From Erysipelotrichaceae bacterium (GTDB lineage Bacteria > Bacillota_I > Bacilli_A > Erysipelotrichales > Erysipelotrichaceae): a stretch of DNA of 48,239 nt. The notes under the pieces were generated by a model. That model made no database searches. It saw only the letters and a list, made by a program, of their open reading frames with translations, and was not told the origin of the DNA. Positions 1-7,745 of the stretch are shown in pieces (position 1 is the stretch's first letter; each line of letters begins with the position of its first letter). The position numbers were made by a program, and so were the translations under genes. The stretch is taken from the NCBI GenBank assembly GCA_017459795.1, contig JAFUCG010000113.1, positions 1-48,239 on the forward strand, in the 5' to 3' direction.

Positions 1-3
1 TGG

Positions 4-9
4 TATAAT
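4..9 (+). promoter_or_regulatory. Candidate -10 box for the repeat-protein gene
   Basis: TATAAT lies about 48 bases before the ATG at 57. The matching -35 would fall outside the window, so only half of the promoter can be seen. Confidence 0.4.
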
Positions 10-56
10 TATCATAAGTTAACAAGGCACGTAATAATAAGTGAATGAGGTGTAAC

Positions 57-392
57 ATGACCAGAATCAACAGAAGTAACGGTACCTGGTTTTTACAGGT
101 TGACGGTGAAAGAATAAATGACGCTACCGGAAGATGGCTGTTCAGGTTAGATGGTAATTATGTCTGTGAGGCGAATGGCCGCTGGCTATACAGGTTAGAT
201 GGCGACAGGATCAATTATGCCGATGGCAGATGGCTCTACAGGTTCGATGGCACATATGTCTATGATGCTCAGGGACGTTGGATATACCGAATTGACGGCA
301 ACAGAATAAACTACCCTGACGGCAGATGGGCATATGTCATTGACGGGTATTTATCAACCAGAATGTTAATGGCGGTAATTGCCATATTGTAA
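57..392 (+). CDS. Small protein of 16-residue beta-type repeats
   Basis: A 111-residue protein made almost wholly of six units of about 16 residues, pattern G-R-W-(L/I)-(Y/F)-R-(L/I/F)-D-G-x-(R/Y)-(I/V)-x-x-x-(D/N/Q). Units alternate between an R-I-N type and a Y-V-Y/C type, so there is a 32-residue superperiod. Regular Trp, Tyr and DG turns suggest stacked beta hairpins, similar in style to short proteins annotated as 4-fold beta flower (resemblance only). There is no signal peptide or membrane segment. The ATG at 57 is preferred over the in-frame ATG at 45 because GAGGTG sits 4-10 bases before it, overlapping the earlier codon. The last residues (after DGY) leave the repeat pattern. Function unknown. 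Confidence 0.75.
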   Translation: MTRINRSNGTWFLQVDGERINDATGRWLFRLDGNYVCEANGRWLYRLDGDRINYADGRWLYRFDGTYVYDAQGRWIYRIDGNRINYPDGRWAYVIDGYLSTRMLMAVIAIL

Positions 393-406
393 CTCTTTAG
401 TGAAAA

Positions 407-422
407 AGTTGGATTTCCAACT
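407..422 (+). terminator. Short hairpin after the repeat protein, weak terminator
   Basis: Six-base stem AGTTGG/CCAACT with an ATTT loop. The following bases are only moderately T-rich, so termination is uncertain. Confidence 0.35.
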
Positions 423-473
423 ATAGTGGTGTTTTACGATTAAAACTTAAAGGTTTTTTATATCAATATAAGG

Positions 474-479
474 TATAAT
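474..479 (+). promoter_or_regulatory. Candidate -10 box (TATAAT)
   Basis: TATAAT 30 bases before the next gene's ATG, with a G-rich Shine-Dalgarno in between. No good -35 is visible 16-18 bases upstream. Confidence 0.4.
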
Positions 480-508
480 AGGAACAATAGTGATTAAAGG
501 AGAATAAT

Positions 509-844
509 ATGGATTTTAAAAGATTTTTCGCATTTTTAGACGATAAAAGCAGCATTGGACCAAAACTTGAAAAGATAGCCAGAATACTGTTTTTCATTGG
601 CTTTGGCATAAGCATCATATCAGCTTTGTTTACACTTCTGTCAGCCTTTGTGTACTTAAGCTGGCGTTTTGACATGTTCCTGTTATTTGTCTTAGCTGCC
701 GCAGCAGAAGTAGCTCTTGGCTACTTATTAAGCTATCTGGGTTATATCAGCGCAATGGCTTTGGCAAGATTAGTTACCAACTCAGAGAGAATTGCTCAGG
801 CTACCGAAAAAATGGCAGCTGATAAGGAAGAGGAGAATATTTAG
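509..844 (+). CDS. Small two-helix membrane protein, unknown function
   Basis: 111 residues. A charged N-terminal amphipathic part is followed by two hydrophobic segments at about residues 27-50 and 55-87, then a charged C-terminal tail rich in Glu and Lys (about 88-111), most likely cytoplasmic. I recognise no family motif. The start has a clear AAAGGAG at 497-503. It is followed after 13 bases by the APH-fold kinase gene, which has no ribosome site of its own, so the two are probably one transcript with coupled translation. Function cannot be assigned. Confidence 0.7.
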   Translation: MDFKRFFAFLDDKSSIGPKLEKIARILFFIGFGISIISALFTLLSAFVYLSWRFDMFLLFVLAAAAEVALGYLLSYLGYISAMALARLVTNSERIAQATEKMAADKEEENI

Positions 845-857
845 TTAATTATCCATC

Positions 858-1823
858 ATGAACTCTGTAAGTGAACTTTTCAGTAAATACATTCATGAAG
901 AAATAACAAACTGTAAAGTCATTGATTCCTCACGTGAGGATGATTTTCGCATGAATTACATAATCAATAATCACTATGTCTTAAGAGTAAACAGTGCTTC
1001 ACTTACTGAGGAAAGACTGGCAGAAATTGACCGTTTACAGAAAAGGTATAGTGACATAGGCATAAAGGCTCCAGCCATATACCGTAACAAAGAGGGCGGA
1101 TATCTTTTAAACCTGGAAGATAAGGTCTGTTATCTGACAGAGTACATTAATGAAAAGACTTTGTCTGAAGTCAGTGAAAAGGAAGAAATAATTAAAGAGG
1201 TTCTAATAAGAAACGGTGAGTTTGCTCAAAGATACAAAAATATTGATCTGATTAATACCAGATCAATGTGGAGTGTAATTAAACTGGCTCCATTGGACAA
1301 TGAAGTTGATGAAAAACAGGAAAACCTCAATTTGCTTATAAATGCATTAAAACAACATGGTGAGAATGAACTGGCCAATGAATTAGTCAGGACAAATGAA
1401 GAAATAAGAGAAGTAATAGCTGAGCATCTTGATGAACTCCCCGAATGTGTCATACAGGGTGATTTGAATGAATCCAACATTCTGGTTAGGGACGGCCATT
1501 TTCATGGCCTCATCGATTTCAACATGGCTGGTACTGAAGTAATAATCAATCAGTTCTGTTGTGAAAGTAATGTTACAGTCGAAGAAAAAGATTTTGACAG
1601 TTTGAGTGTTAATGAGCTGTACGAGAAGGTAATAAGTAAACAGAATGAATGTTTATATTTGTTAAGCCTTAAATATGAGCTTAAGGAACTAGAGAAAAGA
1701 ATGTTGCCTTACTACAGGAAACTGGCAATGATTTCTCAATATCCAAATGTCTGTGCCTACATCTATCTGTTAAAGAAAGACGCAAGAAAGACAGTTGATT
1801 ATTTAAAACTTTGTCTCAAGTAA
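858..1823 (+). CDS. Aminoglycoside phosphotransferase/choline kinase-fold kinase
   Basis: 321 residues of the APH (phosphotransferase) superfamily. The catalytic loop reads QGDLNESN with Asp202 as the base and Asn207 as metal ligand, followed 18 residues later by the metal-binding Asp220 in GLIDFNMAG. The N-terminal lobe is short but has the expected beta pattern (YVLRVNS, possible ATP lysine region). The family covers drug kinases, choline and homoserine kinases and sugar kinases; substrate is not readable here, and resistance should not be assumed. The ATG at 858 has no nearby Shine-Dalgarno, so coupling to the small membrane protein gene ending at 844 is likely. A strong hairpin terminator follows at once. 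Confidence 0.8.
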   Translation: MNSVSELFSKYIHEEITNCKVIDSSREDDFRMNYIINNHYVLRVNSASLTEERLAEIDRLQKRYSDIGIKAPAIYRNKEGGYLLNLEDKVCYLTEYINEKTLSEVSEKEEIIKEVLIRNGEFAQRYKNIDLINTRSMWSVIKLAPLDNEVDEKQENLNLLINALKQHGENELANELVRTNEEIREVIAEHLDELPECVIQGDLNESNILVRDGHFHGLIDFNMAGTEVIINQFCCESNVTVEEKDFDSLSVNELYEKVISKQNECLYLLSLKYELKELEKRMLPYYRKLAMISQYPNVCAYIYLLKKDARKTVDYLKLCLK

Positions 1824-1848
1824 AAAATACTGGTTTACCAGTATTTTT
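1823..1848. terminator. Bidirectional intrinsic terminator
   Basis: Perfect 11-base stem AAAAATACTGG/CCAGTATTTTT with a TTTA loop, serving both converging genes. The amidase stop codon lies in the loop and its last residues (Y, W) are encoded by one arm. Confidence 0.85.
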
Positions 1849-3253
1849 CTTTTACCCATTCCGGTTTACATTTAACACTTATTTCCTTTTCAATGACACT
1901 TGCGAACTGGATCAGTACATCTTCTTCATAGGCCTTAGCCATCAGATAATAGCTTACCGGTTCAAACGGTTCACCTGACTGATCAATGGCCGGTAAACAT
2001 AATGAAGGGCAGCCTGATACAGCCGAACAGTTGGTCATGACATTATTTGCGGCATAGATCAATACATCAACATTGTTCTTTTCCATGAGCCCGTCAATTA
2101 ATTCATGAGCCTTTTCATCTAACTCCAGTCTCTTTTGAAGGTATTCAGACTCTATTAACTGACCGGTTACCTTATCTGATTCTTCCAGGATATCCTGGCC
2201 ATGCTTCAGGCATCTTTCGGTGTTATCCTTATTGAATTGAATGATTTCGGAAAGAAGCTTCAGCTTACTGTTATGGCTTGCCAGATATCTTTCCAGATCA
2301 TTTTTGAATTCATATTTCAATAATGGATAGTCATCCAGAATTACGTCTTCATATTCTATTTCTACTGTTTCGCAGCCATTGTTTCTTAAGAGGCTTCTTA
2401 AATTGTCATAAGCCTTTCTACAGTTATCGCTTACTTCTTGATTTTTGAAGGTTATTATGCCGGCTCTTGTGTTTTTAATTCCTCTGGTTAAGGCTTTTAT
2501 GTAGTTTTTGATCTGTATGTTATGAGTTGCGGCATCATTTTCATCCTTACCGGCAATGGCAGTTAAAAGATAAGCAACATCACTTACGTTATTGGCCATT
2601 GGTCCGGCAGTATCCTGAACATGAGAAATCGGTAATATTCCATCTCTTGAAACCAGACCTACGGTTGGCTTAATTGCGACTATGGCATTGGCAATGGATG
2701 GTGACATTATTGAACCGTCAGTTTCCGTACCGATGGATATTGGAATAAATCTGGCTGATACCGCTACGGCTGAGCCGCTTGAAGAACCTGATACATCAAA
2801 GCCAGGCTGATAGGCGTGATTTACCTGCCCATTGCGTGAAGAATAACCTGACGGCATTCCCTGACTGCTCATCCAGTAGGCAAATTCAGAAAGATTAGCC
2901 TTAGCAATAATAACTGCGCCAGCTTCTCTTAATTTCCTGGCCAGGAAGGAATCCTTATCACAATAAAGATCATTTAAGGCAAATGAACCGGCTGTACTAT
3001 GCATGCCCTTGACATCGATGTTGTCCTTGAGAATGACTGGAATGCCATGTAATGGACTTCTTAAGCCTTTTTCTCTTATTTCCTTATCCATTGCCCGGGC
3101 AATGAAAAGGGCATCGCCATTTATTTCTGCGATGCTGTTGAGGTTTTTACCGCTTTGATCATTATCGGCAATTGCCTTTAGGGCATGTTTAGTTAGTTCT
3201 TCTGAGGTCCATTTTCCTAGCAGAATACCCTGGGATAACTGTTGTATGTTCAT
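1835..3253 (-). CDS. Amidase-signature family hydrolase
   Basis: 472 residues with the full amidase-signature Ser-cisSer-Lys triad: Lys76 in ILKDNID, Ser158 in the SGSSSGSA loop and nucleophile Ser181 in TETDGSIMSPS. Length and pattern fit stand-alone amidases (peptide amidase/GatA-like) rather than GatA itself: there are no gatB/gatC neighbours, and the nucleophile loop reads TDGS where GatA has TGGS. No signal peptide is seen, so it is probably cytoplasmic. The start is supported by AGGAG 8 bases upstream (CAGGAGAAAGACC-ATG on the minus strand). Monocistronic between a terminator and a divergent region. It likely cleaves the amide of a small metabolite or peptide; substrate unknown. Confidence 0.85.
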   Translation of the reverse strand: MNIQQLSQGILLGKWTSEELTKHALKAIADNDQSGKNLNSIAEINGDALFIARAMDKEIREKGLRSPLHGIPVILKDNIDVKGMHSTAGSFALNDLYCDKDSFLARKLREAGAVIIAKANLSEFAYWMSSQGMPSGYSSRNGQVNHAYQPGFDVSGSSSGSAVAVSARFIPISIGTETDGSIMSPSIANAIVAIKPTVGLVSRDGILPISHVQDTAGPMANNVSDVAYLLTAIAGKDENDAATHNIQIKNYIKALTRGIKNTRAGIITFKNQEVSDNCRKAYDNLRSLLRNNGCETVEIEYEDVILDDYPLLKYEFKNDLERYLASHNSKLKLLSEIIQFNKDNTERCLKHGQDILEESDKVTGQLIESEYLQKRLELDEKAHELIDGLMEKNNVDVLIYAANNVMTNCSAVSGCPSLCLPAIDQSGEPFEPVSYYLMAKAYEEDVLIQFASVIEKEISVKCKPEWVKEKYW

Positions 3254-3465
3254 GGTCTTTCTCCTGTTTTTTTAATTATATGGTTACAGAAGAAAAACAG
3301 ACAAGTCATTTACTCACTTATGACGTTATTGATTATCGGTTCCTTATAATGAATATATACAAATAGATGAGTAATTCAATAAACTAACACCATTTGCTCC
3401 ATATATAAGATATTGATAATTTTGTGAAATAATGCTTAAATTGAATTGTAGGAGGTTTTTTTATT

Positions 3466-4011
3466 ATGAGAAAAACAGCAGGATTTTTAAGAGTATTGTG
3501 TTCAATTGCATTAGTATTTGAAGTGCTTGCATGTGTCATATTAGTAGGAGTAGAAGTATTTTTAGCCTTCATCGGTAATTTCTCTGATATTGCCGCTAAG
3601 ACAGGAAATGCTATCACAATCAGCGGTGGTACAATGACACCTGCAGAAATGGATGCGATAAAGCCAATCATCATGATCGTCATCGCATTAAGCCTGGTAA
3701 CAGTAGTATTCGCAATTATTGGTACTGTTAAGACCAGAGTTGCCTTATCTGAATGTAAGGAAGAAAGACCATTCTCTGACAAGTGTGTTGCCGCTTTATT
3801 ATCAGCTGCACGCCTTCAGATCATCGGTGGTTTAATTGGTATCGTTGGTACAGTTGTTTTACAGACAATGGCTTCAAAGTTAACTGTAAATGGAACTCCA
3901 ATCGGTTCATCAGCTACTTCTTTCAACCTGACATTCTTAGTCAACGCAGTTGAAATCTATCTGTTATATCACATTGCCAAATATGGTAATTCTTTAGAAA
4001 AAAGAATCTAA
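3466..4011 (+). CDS. Four-helix membrane protein (DUF2975-like)
   Basis: 181 residues with about four hydrophobic segments (residues 7-38, 66-85, 110-132, 144-165) and a short charged linker with ECKEERPFS before helix 3. The K-E-x-x-P-F-S before the third helix and the overall size resemble DUF2975-type small membrane proteins of Firmicutes, though those usually sit next to an HTH regulator, absent here. It has a strong GGAGG site and its own terminator, so it is transcribed alone. Function unknown. Confidence 0.65.
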   Translation: MRKTAGFLRVLCSIALVFEVLACVILVGVEVFLAFIGNFSDIAAKTGNAITISGGTMTPAEMDAIKPIIMIVIALSLVTVVFAIIGTVKTRVALSECKEERPFSDKCVAALLSAARLQIIGGLIGIVGTVVLQTMASKLTVNGTPIGSSATSFNLTFLVNAVEIYLLYHIAKYGNSLEKRI

Positions 4012-4026
4012 TAACATTTAAAACTT

Positions 4027-4049
4027 AAAATCCCCGCCGGGGATTTTTT
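4027..4049 (+). terminator. Intrinsic terminator
   Basis: Stem AAAATCCCC/GGGGATTTT with a GCC loop, followed by a T run. Confidence 0.85.
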
Positions 4050-4064
4050 GTTGGTTCTAATAAG

Positions 4065-4094
4065 TTGACAAGGCAAAAGAATAGCGTTTAGAAT
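4065..4094 (+). promoter_or_regulatory. Promoter for mtnA-deoD
   Basis: TTGACA, 18-base spacer, TAGAAT. It predicts a 5' leader of about 45 bases before the mtnA ATG. Confidence 0.6.
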
Positions 4095-4145
4095 TAATTT
4101 ATAAGTATATACATTTATTATAATTTTTAGTAACGGGAGTGTAAC

Positions 4146-5219
4146 ATGACAGTAACATTAGAAGACAGAAATGCATGCAGTGTTCATCTTTCCGAAGATG
4201 AAAAAAGTGTTGTCATCATTGATCAGCGCCTATTGCCAAATAATCAGGTCTACTGTGAATTAAAGACACCTGAAGAGATCTATCAGGCAATCAAGACGCT
4301 GGCTGTAAGAGGTGCACCAGCCATTGGCATCTGTGCCGGTTACGGCATTTACGTCTTGGCTTTAAGAAGTGAAAAGAATGATTATGATTCTTTTTATGAA
4401 GAGCTGAAACAACAGACTGACTACATTGTTTCTTCTCGTCCTACCGCTGTTAACTTAAGCTGGGCAGCGAAGAGAATGATGAAGGTAGTTGAAGACAATA
4501 AGGAACTGCCTGTTTCTGAAATAAAGAAACTATTATATAAGGAAAGTGTTGCCATTCATGATGAAGACATTGAAATGTGTACCCGCATTTCTGAATACGG
4601 TCTTTCATTATTAAAGCCTGGTGATGGTGTATTAACTCACTGTAATGCCGGACCTTTGGCTACTTCCAAGTATGGTACGGCAATTGGTCCGATGATGCTT
4701 GGTAAGGAAAGAGGAATTGACTTCAAGGTATTTTCCGATGAAACCAGACCTTTGTTACAGGGAGCAAGATTAACTTCCTATGAGCTGCAGAAGGCTGGCG
4801 TAGATGTAACATTAATATGTGACAACATGGCTTCAATAGTCATGAAGAACGGTTGGGTTCAGGCCTGCTTTGTTGGGTGTGACCGTATTGCCGCAAACGG
4901 TGACTTTGCCAATAAGATTGGTACTTCAGGAGTTGCCATCTTAGCTAAGCACTATGACATCCCATTCTATACCTTGGGACCAACCAGCACCATTGACATG
5001 AACTGTCCTGATGGTGATCACATCAAGATCGAATTAAGAGATCCTGAAGAAATCAGATCAATGTGGTACGCTGAACCAATGGCCTTAAAAGAGGTCAAGT
5101 GTTATAACCCGGCCTTTGATGTTACAGATCATGAATTATTGACAGCCATCATTACGGATAAGGGAATCATTTACCCGCCGTTTGATGTAAATCTTAAGAA
5201 ACTGTTTGAAGAACAGTAA
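4146..5219 (+). CDS. mtnA: Methylthioribose-1-phosphate isomerase (MtnA)
   Basis: 357 residues of the eIF2B-like aldose-ketose isomerase family; converts 5-methylthioribose-1-phosphate (and, in some organisms, 5-deoxyribose-1-phosphate) to the 1-phospho-ketose. Seen motifs: VRGAPAIG (54-61), catalytic Cys166 in [19 protein letters not shown] (198-210), CDNMAS (225-230) and catalytic Asp246 in [10 protein letters not shown], then NKIGTSG. Preceded by GGGAGTG and a good promoter. It is followed 27 bases later by a DeoD-type phosphorylase, and no MtnK kinase or MtnB-E genes are nearby, which suggests the sugar 1-phosphate is made by phosphorolysis. Ribose-1,5-bisphosphate isomerase is a related alternative but is mainly archaeal. 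Confidence 0.9.
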   Translation: MTVTLEDRNACSVHLSEDEKSVVIIDQRLLPNNQVYCELKTPEEIYQAIKTLAVRGAPAIGICAGYGIYVLALRSEKNDYDSFYEELKQQTDYIVSSRPTAVNLSWAAKRMMKVVEDNKELPVSEIKKLLYKESVAIHDEDIEMCTRISEYGLSLLKPGDGVLTHCNAGPLATSKYGTAIGPMMLGKERGIDFKVFSDETRPLLQGARLTSYELQKAGVDVTLICDNMASIVMKNGWVQACFVGCDRIAANGDFANKIGTSGVAILAKHYDIPFYTLGPTSTIDMNCPDGDHIKIELRDPEEIRSMWYAEPMALKEVKCYNPAFDVTDHELLTAIITDKGIIYPPFDVNLKKLFEEQ

Positions 5220-5246
5220 AATAACCATGTTAAGGAGGAAAAGATT

Positions 5247-5978
5247 ATGGTACAAGCTTCACCATCAGCCTGCATCGAGGTAAAAGATGGAACTCACATT
5301 GCAAAAGTAGTATTAATGCCTGGAGACCCGTTACGTGCAAAGTACATTGCCGAACACTACCTGGAAAACCCGGTTCTGTTTAATGATGTCCGTAACATGC
5401 TGGGCTATACGGGCACCTATGAAGGTAAGGAAGTTTCAGTCATGGGTTCAGGCATGGGCATGCCTTCATTTACCTTATATGCCTATGAGCTGTTTACATT
5501 CTTTGGCGTAGAAGCCATCATCAGAGTAGGCTCTGCCGGCGGTATCGGTGATGATGTCCATTTAAGAGATCTGATCATTGCCATGTCTGCTTCAACCAAC
5601 TCAGCCATGGTAACTTCATATAATTTACCTGGCATCGTTGCTCCTACAGCTACATATGACTTATTAAAGGAAGCAGTTAAGGCTGCTGAAGAAATCGGTG
5701 TAAATGCCAAGGTTGGTAAGGTTTATACTTCTGACTTCTTCTATCATCCAGATCCAGAGGTAAATGCAAAGGCTAAGAAACTTGGGCATCTGGCAGTTGA
5801 AATGGAAGCCGCAGGCTTATACTTGACAGCTACAGCAGCTGGCAAGAAGGCTCTTGCCATGTTCCAGATCTCTGACCATGTATTCACTGGCGAAGGGTTA
5901 CCGGCTGTTGAAAGACAGGACAGCTTCCATGAAATGATGGAAGTTGCCTTAAAGACAGCTGTCAGAGCTGACATCTAA
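5247..5978 (+). CDS. deoD: DeoD-type purine nucleoside phosphorylase
   Basis: 243 residues, close to the usual 235-240 of hexameric DeoD. Cleaves purine (deoxy)nucleosides with phosphate to the free base and (deoxy)ribose-1-phosphate. Visible: MPGDPLRAKYIAE (24-36, phosphate site Gly/Arg), GSGMGMPS (67-74), RVGSAGG (93-99, phosphate loop), VEMEAAGLY (184-192, sugar and base contacts) and catalytic Asp210 in ISDH. AAGGAGG precedes the ATG. Lying directly after mtnA, it may supply methylthioribose-1-P or deoxyribose-1-P from methylthioadenosine or 5'-deoxyadenosine as well as do ordinary purine salvage; that role is inference. The operon ends in a terminator. Confidence 0.93.
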   Translation: MVQASPSACIEVKDGTHIAKVVLMPGDPLRAKYIAEHYLENPVLFNDVRNMLGYTGTYEGKEVSVMGSGMGMPSFTLYAYELFTFFGVEAIIRVGSAGGIGDDVHLRDLIIAMSASTNSAMVTSYNLPGIVAPTATYDLLKEAVKAAEEIGVNAKVGKVYTSDFFYHPDPEVNAKAKKLGHLAVEMEAAGLYLTATAAGKKALAMFQISDHVFTGEGLPAVERQDSFHEMMEVALKTAVRADI

Positions 5979-6014
5979 TTGTGCTTTGAGGGTGTTATCA
6001 CTCAAAAGGATATG

Positions 6015-6049
6015 AAAAGGGCGTAACCGAAATGTTCACGCCTTTTTTT
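6015..6049 (+). terminator. Intrinsic terminator after deoD
   Basis: Stem AAAAGG(G)CGT/ACGCCTTTT followed by seven Ts. A second hairpin (TTTGAG/CTCAAA) lies just upstream. Confidence 0.75.
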
Positions 6050-6085
6050 GTCTGACTACTCCCGATATATAGATTCCTGGATTTT

Positions 6086-6430
6086 TTAACCCTTACGATT
6101 CATCGCGTTGAATCGTTCTGTGATATCTTCAATGTTTTTGTAATGGTACTTGCAGAATATCTCACTTTCAGGCAGATCTGATATGAACCTGACTGATTCC
6201 AATGCCTCATATTGATATTTTCCTGTATCATCAGATAACAGATACCCAATGGCTGTGTTGTTACAGAAGATTTCCCAGACAACATTCCTCATCTTTGGCA
6301 CATAATCGCAAAGAGTTTGCATCAAAGTATCAATTGGCTCGTCTTGCGCAAAAAAGAAAGTCTCTGCATTAGGAGCAGTAACATCATCACCCATGCATAC
6401 ACTTGCTCGTTCAACGTATATTCTGATCAT
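6086..6430 (-). CDS. Conserved-looking hypothetical protein
   Basis: 114 residues starting MIRIYVERASVCMGDDV. I chose the ATG at 6430 because GAGGAAAAG lies just before it; a longer frame to 6466 lacks a ribosome site. No signal peptide or membrane segment. Acidic, with Trp in VVWEIF and a C-terminal Tyr-rich part, which suggests a small globular cytoplasmic protein. It follows the GNAT gene by 36 bases on the same strand and is probably cotranscribed with it. I recall similarly starting hypothetical proteins in Firmicutes but no function. Confidence 0.65.
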   Translation of the reverse strand: MIRIYVERASVCMGDDVTAPNAETFFFAQDEPIDTLMQTLCDYVPKMRNVVWEIFCNNTAIGYLLSDDTGKYQYEALESVRFISDLPESEIFCKYHYKNIEDITERFNAMNRKG

Positions 6431-6466
6431 TTTCTTTTCCTCACAATTATGAATTTTCAAAACCAC

Positions 6467-6928
6467 TTATTTAATCTCGATCCAGATGCCCGTATCATGT
6501 ATTGAAGCATGTTCTACGCTTGTATAAAAACTTTGCGCCTCTTCATTGTTCGCCATCAACGCAATCAGCACCCCTACGCCCTGTTCTTTACATTTCTCTC
6601 TCAAGGCATCCAGCAAGGCCTGTGCGACTTTATGATGTCTTTCGCTTTTCAGTACACAGATCCAGTCCATATAAGCGCTGTAGCAGGAAGCATCGCTTCT
6701 GCTGCTGATGAGAGAGGCATCAATCCTGCCAATCACTTTATCTCCTTTTTCTGCGATAAACGAAAGTGCTGTATTGAATCGTTCATCCTCAAAACTCTGT
6801 TCCAGCTGTCTTCTGTATGTTTCGTCCGGTTCCCAGTAATAGGTATCCGGCTCCTGTCTTCTCAATTCACGTTCGAAATCGATTACTCTTTCGATATCAT
6901 CCTTTTCAAACTCTTTTATTGTGAACAT
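6467..6928 (-). CDS. GNAT-family N-acetyltransferase
   Basis: 153 residues with the GNAT layout: N-terminal strand and helix (TIKEFEKDDIERVIDFERE), central strand MDWICVLKSERHHKVAQALL carrying a diverged acetyl-CoA loop (HHKVAQA in place of RGKGIGT), then a C-terminal EEAQSFYTSV helix typical of the N-x-x-A-x-x-F-Y motif. The loss of the usual glycines in the pyrophosphate loop is notable. Ribosome site AGAGAGGAAAG precedes the ATG. First gene of a two-gene unit with the downstream hypothetical. Substrate unknown. Confidence 0.75.
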   Translation of the reverse strand: MFTIKEFEKDDIERVIDFERELRRQEPDTYYWEPDETYRRQLEQSFEDERFNTALSFIAEKGDKVIGRIDASLISSRSDASCYSAYMDWICVLKSERHHKVAQALLDALREKCKEQGVGVLIALMANNEEAQSFYTSVEHASIHDTGIWIEIK

Positions 6929-7010
6929 GACTTTCCTCTCTGAATTCTAATTTGTTTTAGTCATTATACTATTGCGGACAGGTGTAATCAATCGCCCTGT
7001 TTTTTAAACA

Positions 7011-7042
7011 AAAGGAGGCGCTTCCTTATGAAATGCCTCCTT
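7011..7042 (-). terminator. Intrinsic terminator for the CDP-alcohol transferase gene
   Basis: Stem AAGGAGGC/GCCTCCTT. On the minus strand it is followed by a T-rich run (TTTTGTTTAAAA). Confidence 0.7.
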
Positions 7043-7055
7043 CGGTACATCTTAT

Positions 7056-7571
7056 TTATGCGTTTTGCGGTTTCTTGAAATTGAAATGAAGCACTTCATC
7101 TACCAGCGAAGCAGCCGCAACTGCCATTGTTGCATAACAGTAATATCTGGCAAAAGGCAATTGTAAGGCAAAAGGCAGGAAGAACATCATGATGCTTACG
7201 ATCTTATTGTATATTGAATGAGTACTTAATAACTGACGGGTAAAAAGCCAGTATACGACGTAAAGGAATATTCTGAATAAGATAAGTCCGATTATTGTAT
7301 ATAATCCCTTAGGCGGTAATGTTTCAATTAATAGCGGTATAGCCTTTATCAACATTACTGAATAAAGCGATAAATCCGAAACTGAATCAAGCTTCTTGCC
7401 TAATTCACTTTCCACGTGCAGCTTTCTGGCCACAAAGCCATCGAGTGCATCAGACAAACCACAGATGGCATATACTAACAGAAAGGCAGTAGAACGGATA
7501 TCTAACATGATAAGAACAAAAGCGCCAATCAGGCGTATTGATGTTATGTAATTGGCTATGTTCTTTTTCAT
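7056..7571 (-). CDS. CDP-alcohol phosphatidyltransferase family protein
   Basis: 171 residues. Membrane enzyme that moves a phosphatidyl group from CDP-diacylglycerol (or similar) to an alcohol. The signature D-x2-D-G-x2-A-R-x8-G-x3-D-x3-D is complete in SDALDGFVARKL then GKKLDSVSD. Several hydrophobic helices follow. The ATG at 7571 (MKKNIANYI) is chosen; a TTG at 7613 would add 14 residues but has no ribosome site, and the site before 7571 (GCGGG) is also poor. Compact size and the LDSVSD form suit a phosphatidylglycerophosphate-synthase-like or inositol-type member; the acceptor alcohol cannot be read. Ends in its own terminator. Confidence 0.82.
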   Translation of the reverse strand: MKKNIANYITSIRLIGAFVLIMLDIRSTAFLLVYAICGLSDALDGFVARKLHVESELGKKLDSVSDLSLYSVMLIKAIPLLIETLPPKGLYTIIGLILFRIFLYVVYWLFTRQLLSTHSIYNKIVSIMMFFLPFALQLPFARYYCYATMAVAAASLVDEVLHFNFKKPQNA

Positions 7572-7745
7572 GCTTAAACCCGCTAGTAATAATTTTAACA
7601 GATATGGGGTCAATGTAAAACATTATTGAACCAGGCATATATGCTTAAAAAAACAGATATGTTAAAATATTAACGAAAGTTCATGATTACATAATGTTAA
7701 TGTTTTTTAAATGTTTTGTCATGTAACTAACAAGGAGGAAAACTA

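Noticed and set aside
858-1823. Aminoglycoside resistance gene
   Set aside because: The APH fold covers many kinases; no resistance-specific motif or mobile element is near, so only the family is called.
6509-6943. 144-residue plus-strand frame opposite the GNAT gene
   Set aside because: Cys/Phe/Ser-rich antisense shadow with no ribosome site, whereas the minus-strand frame has GNAT features.
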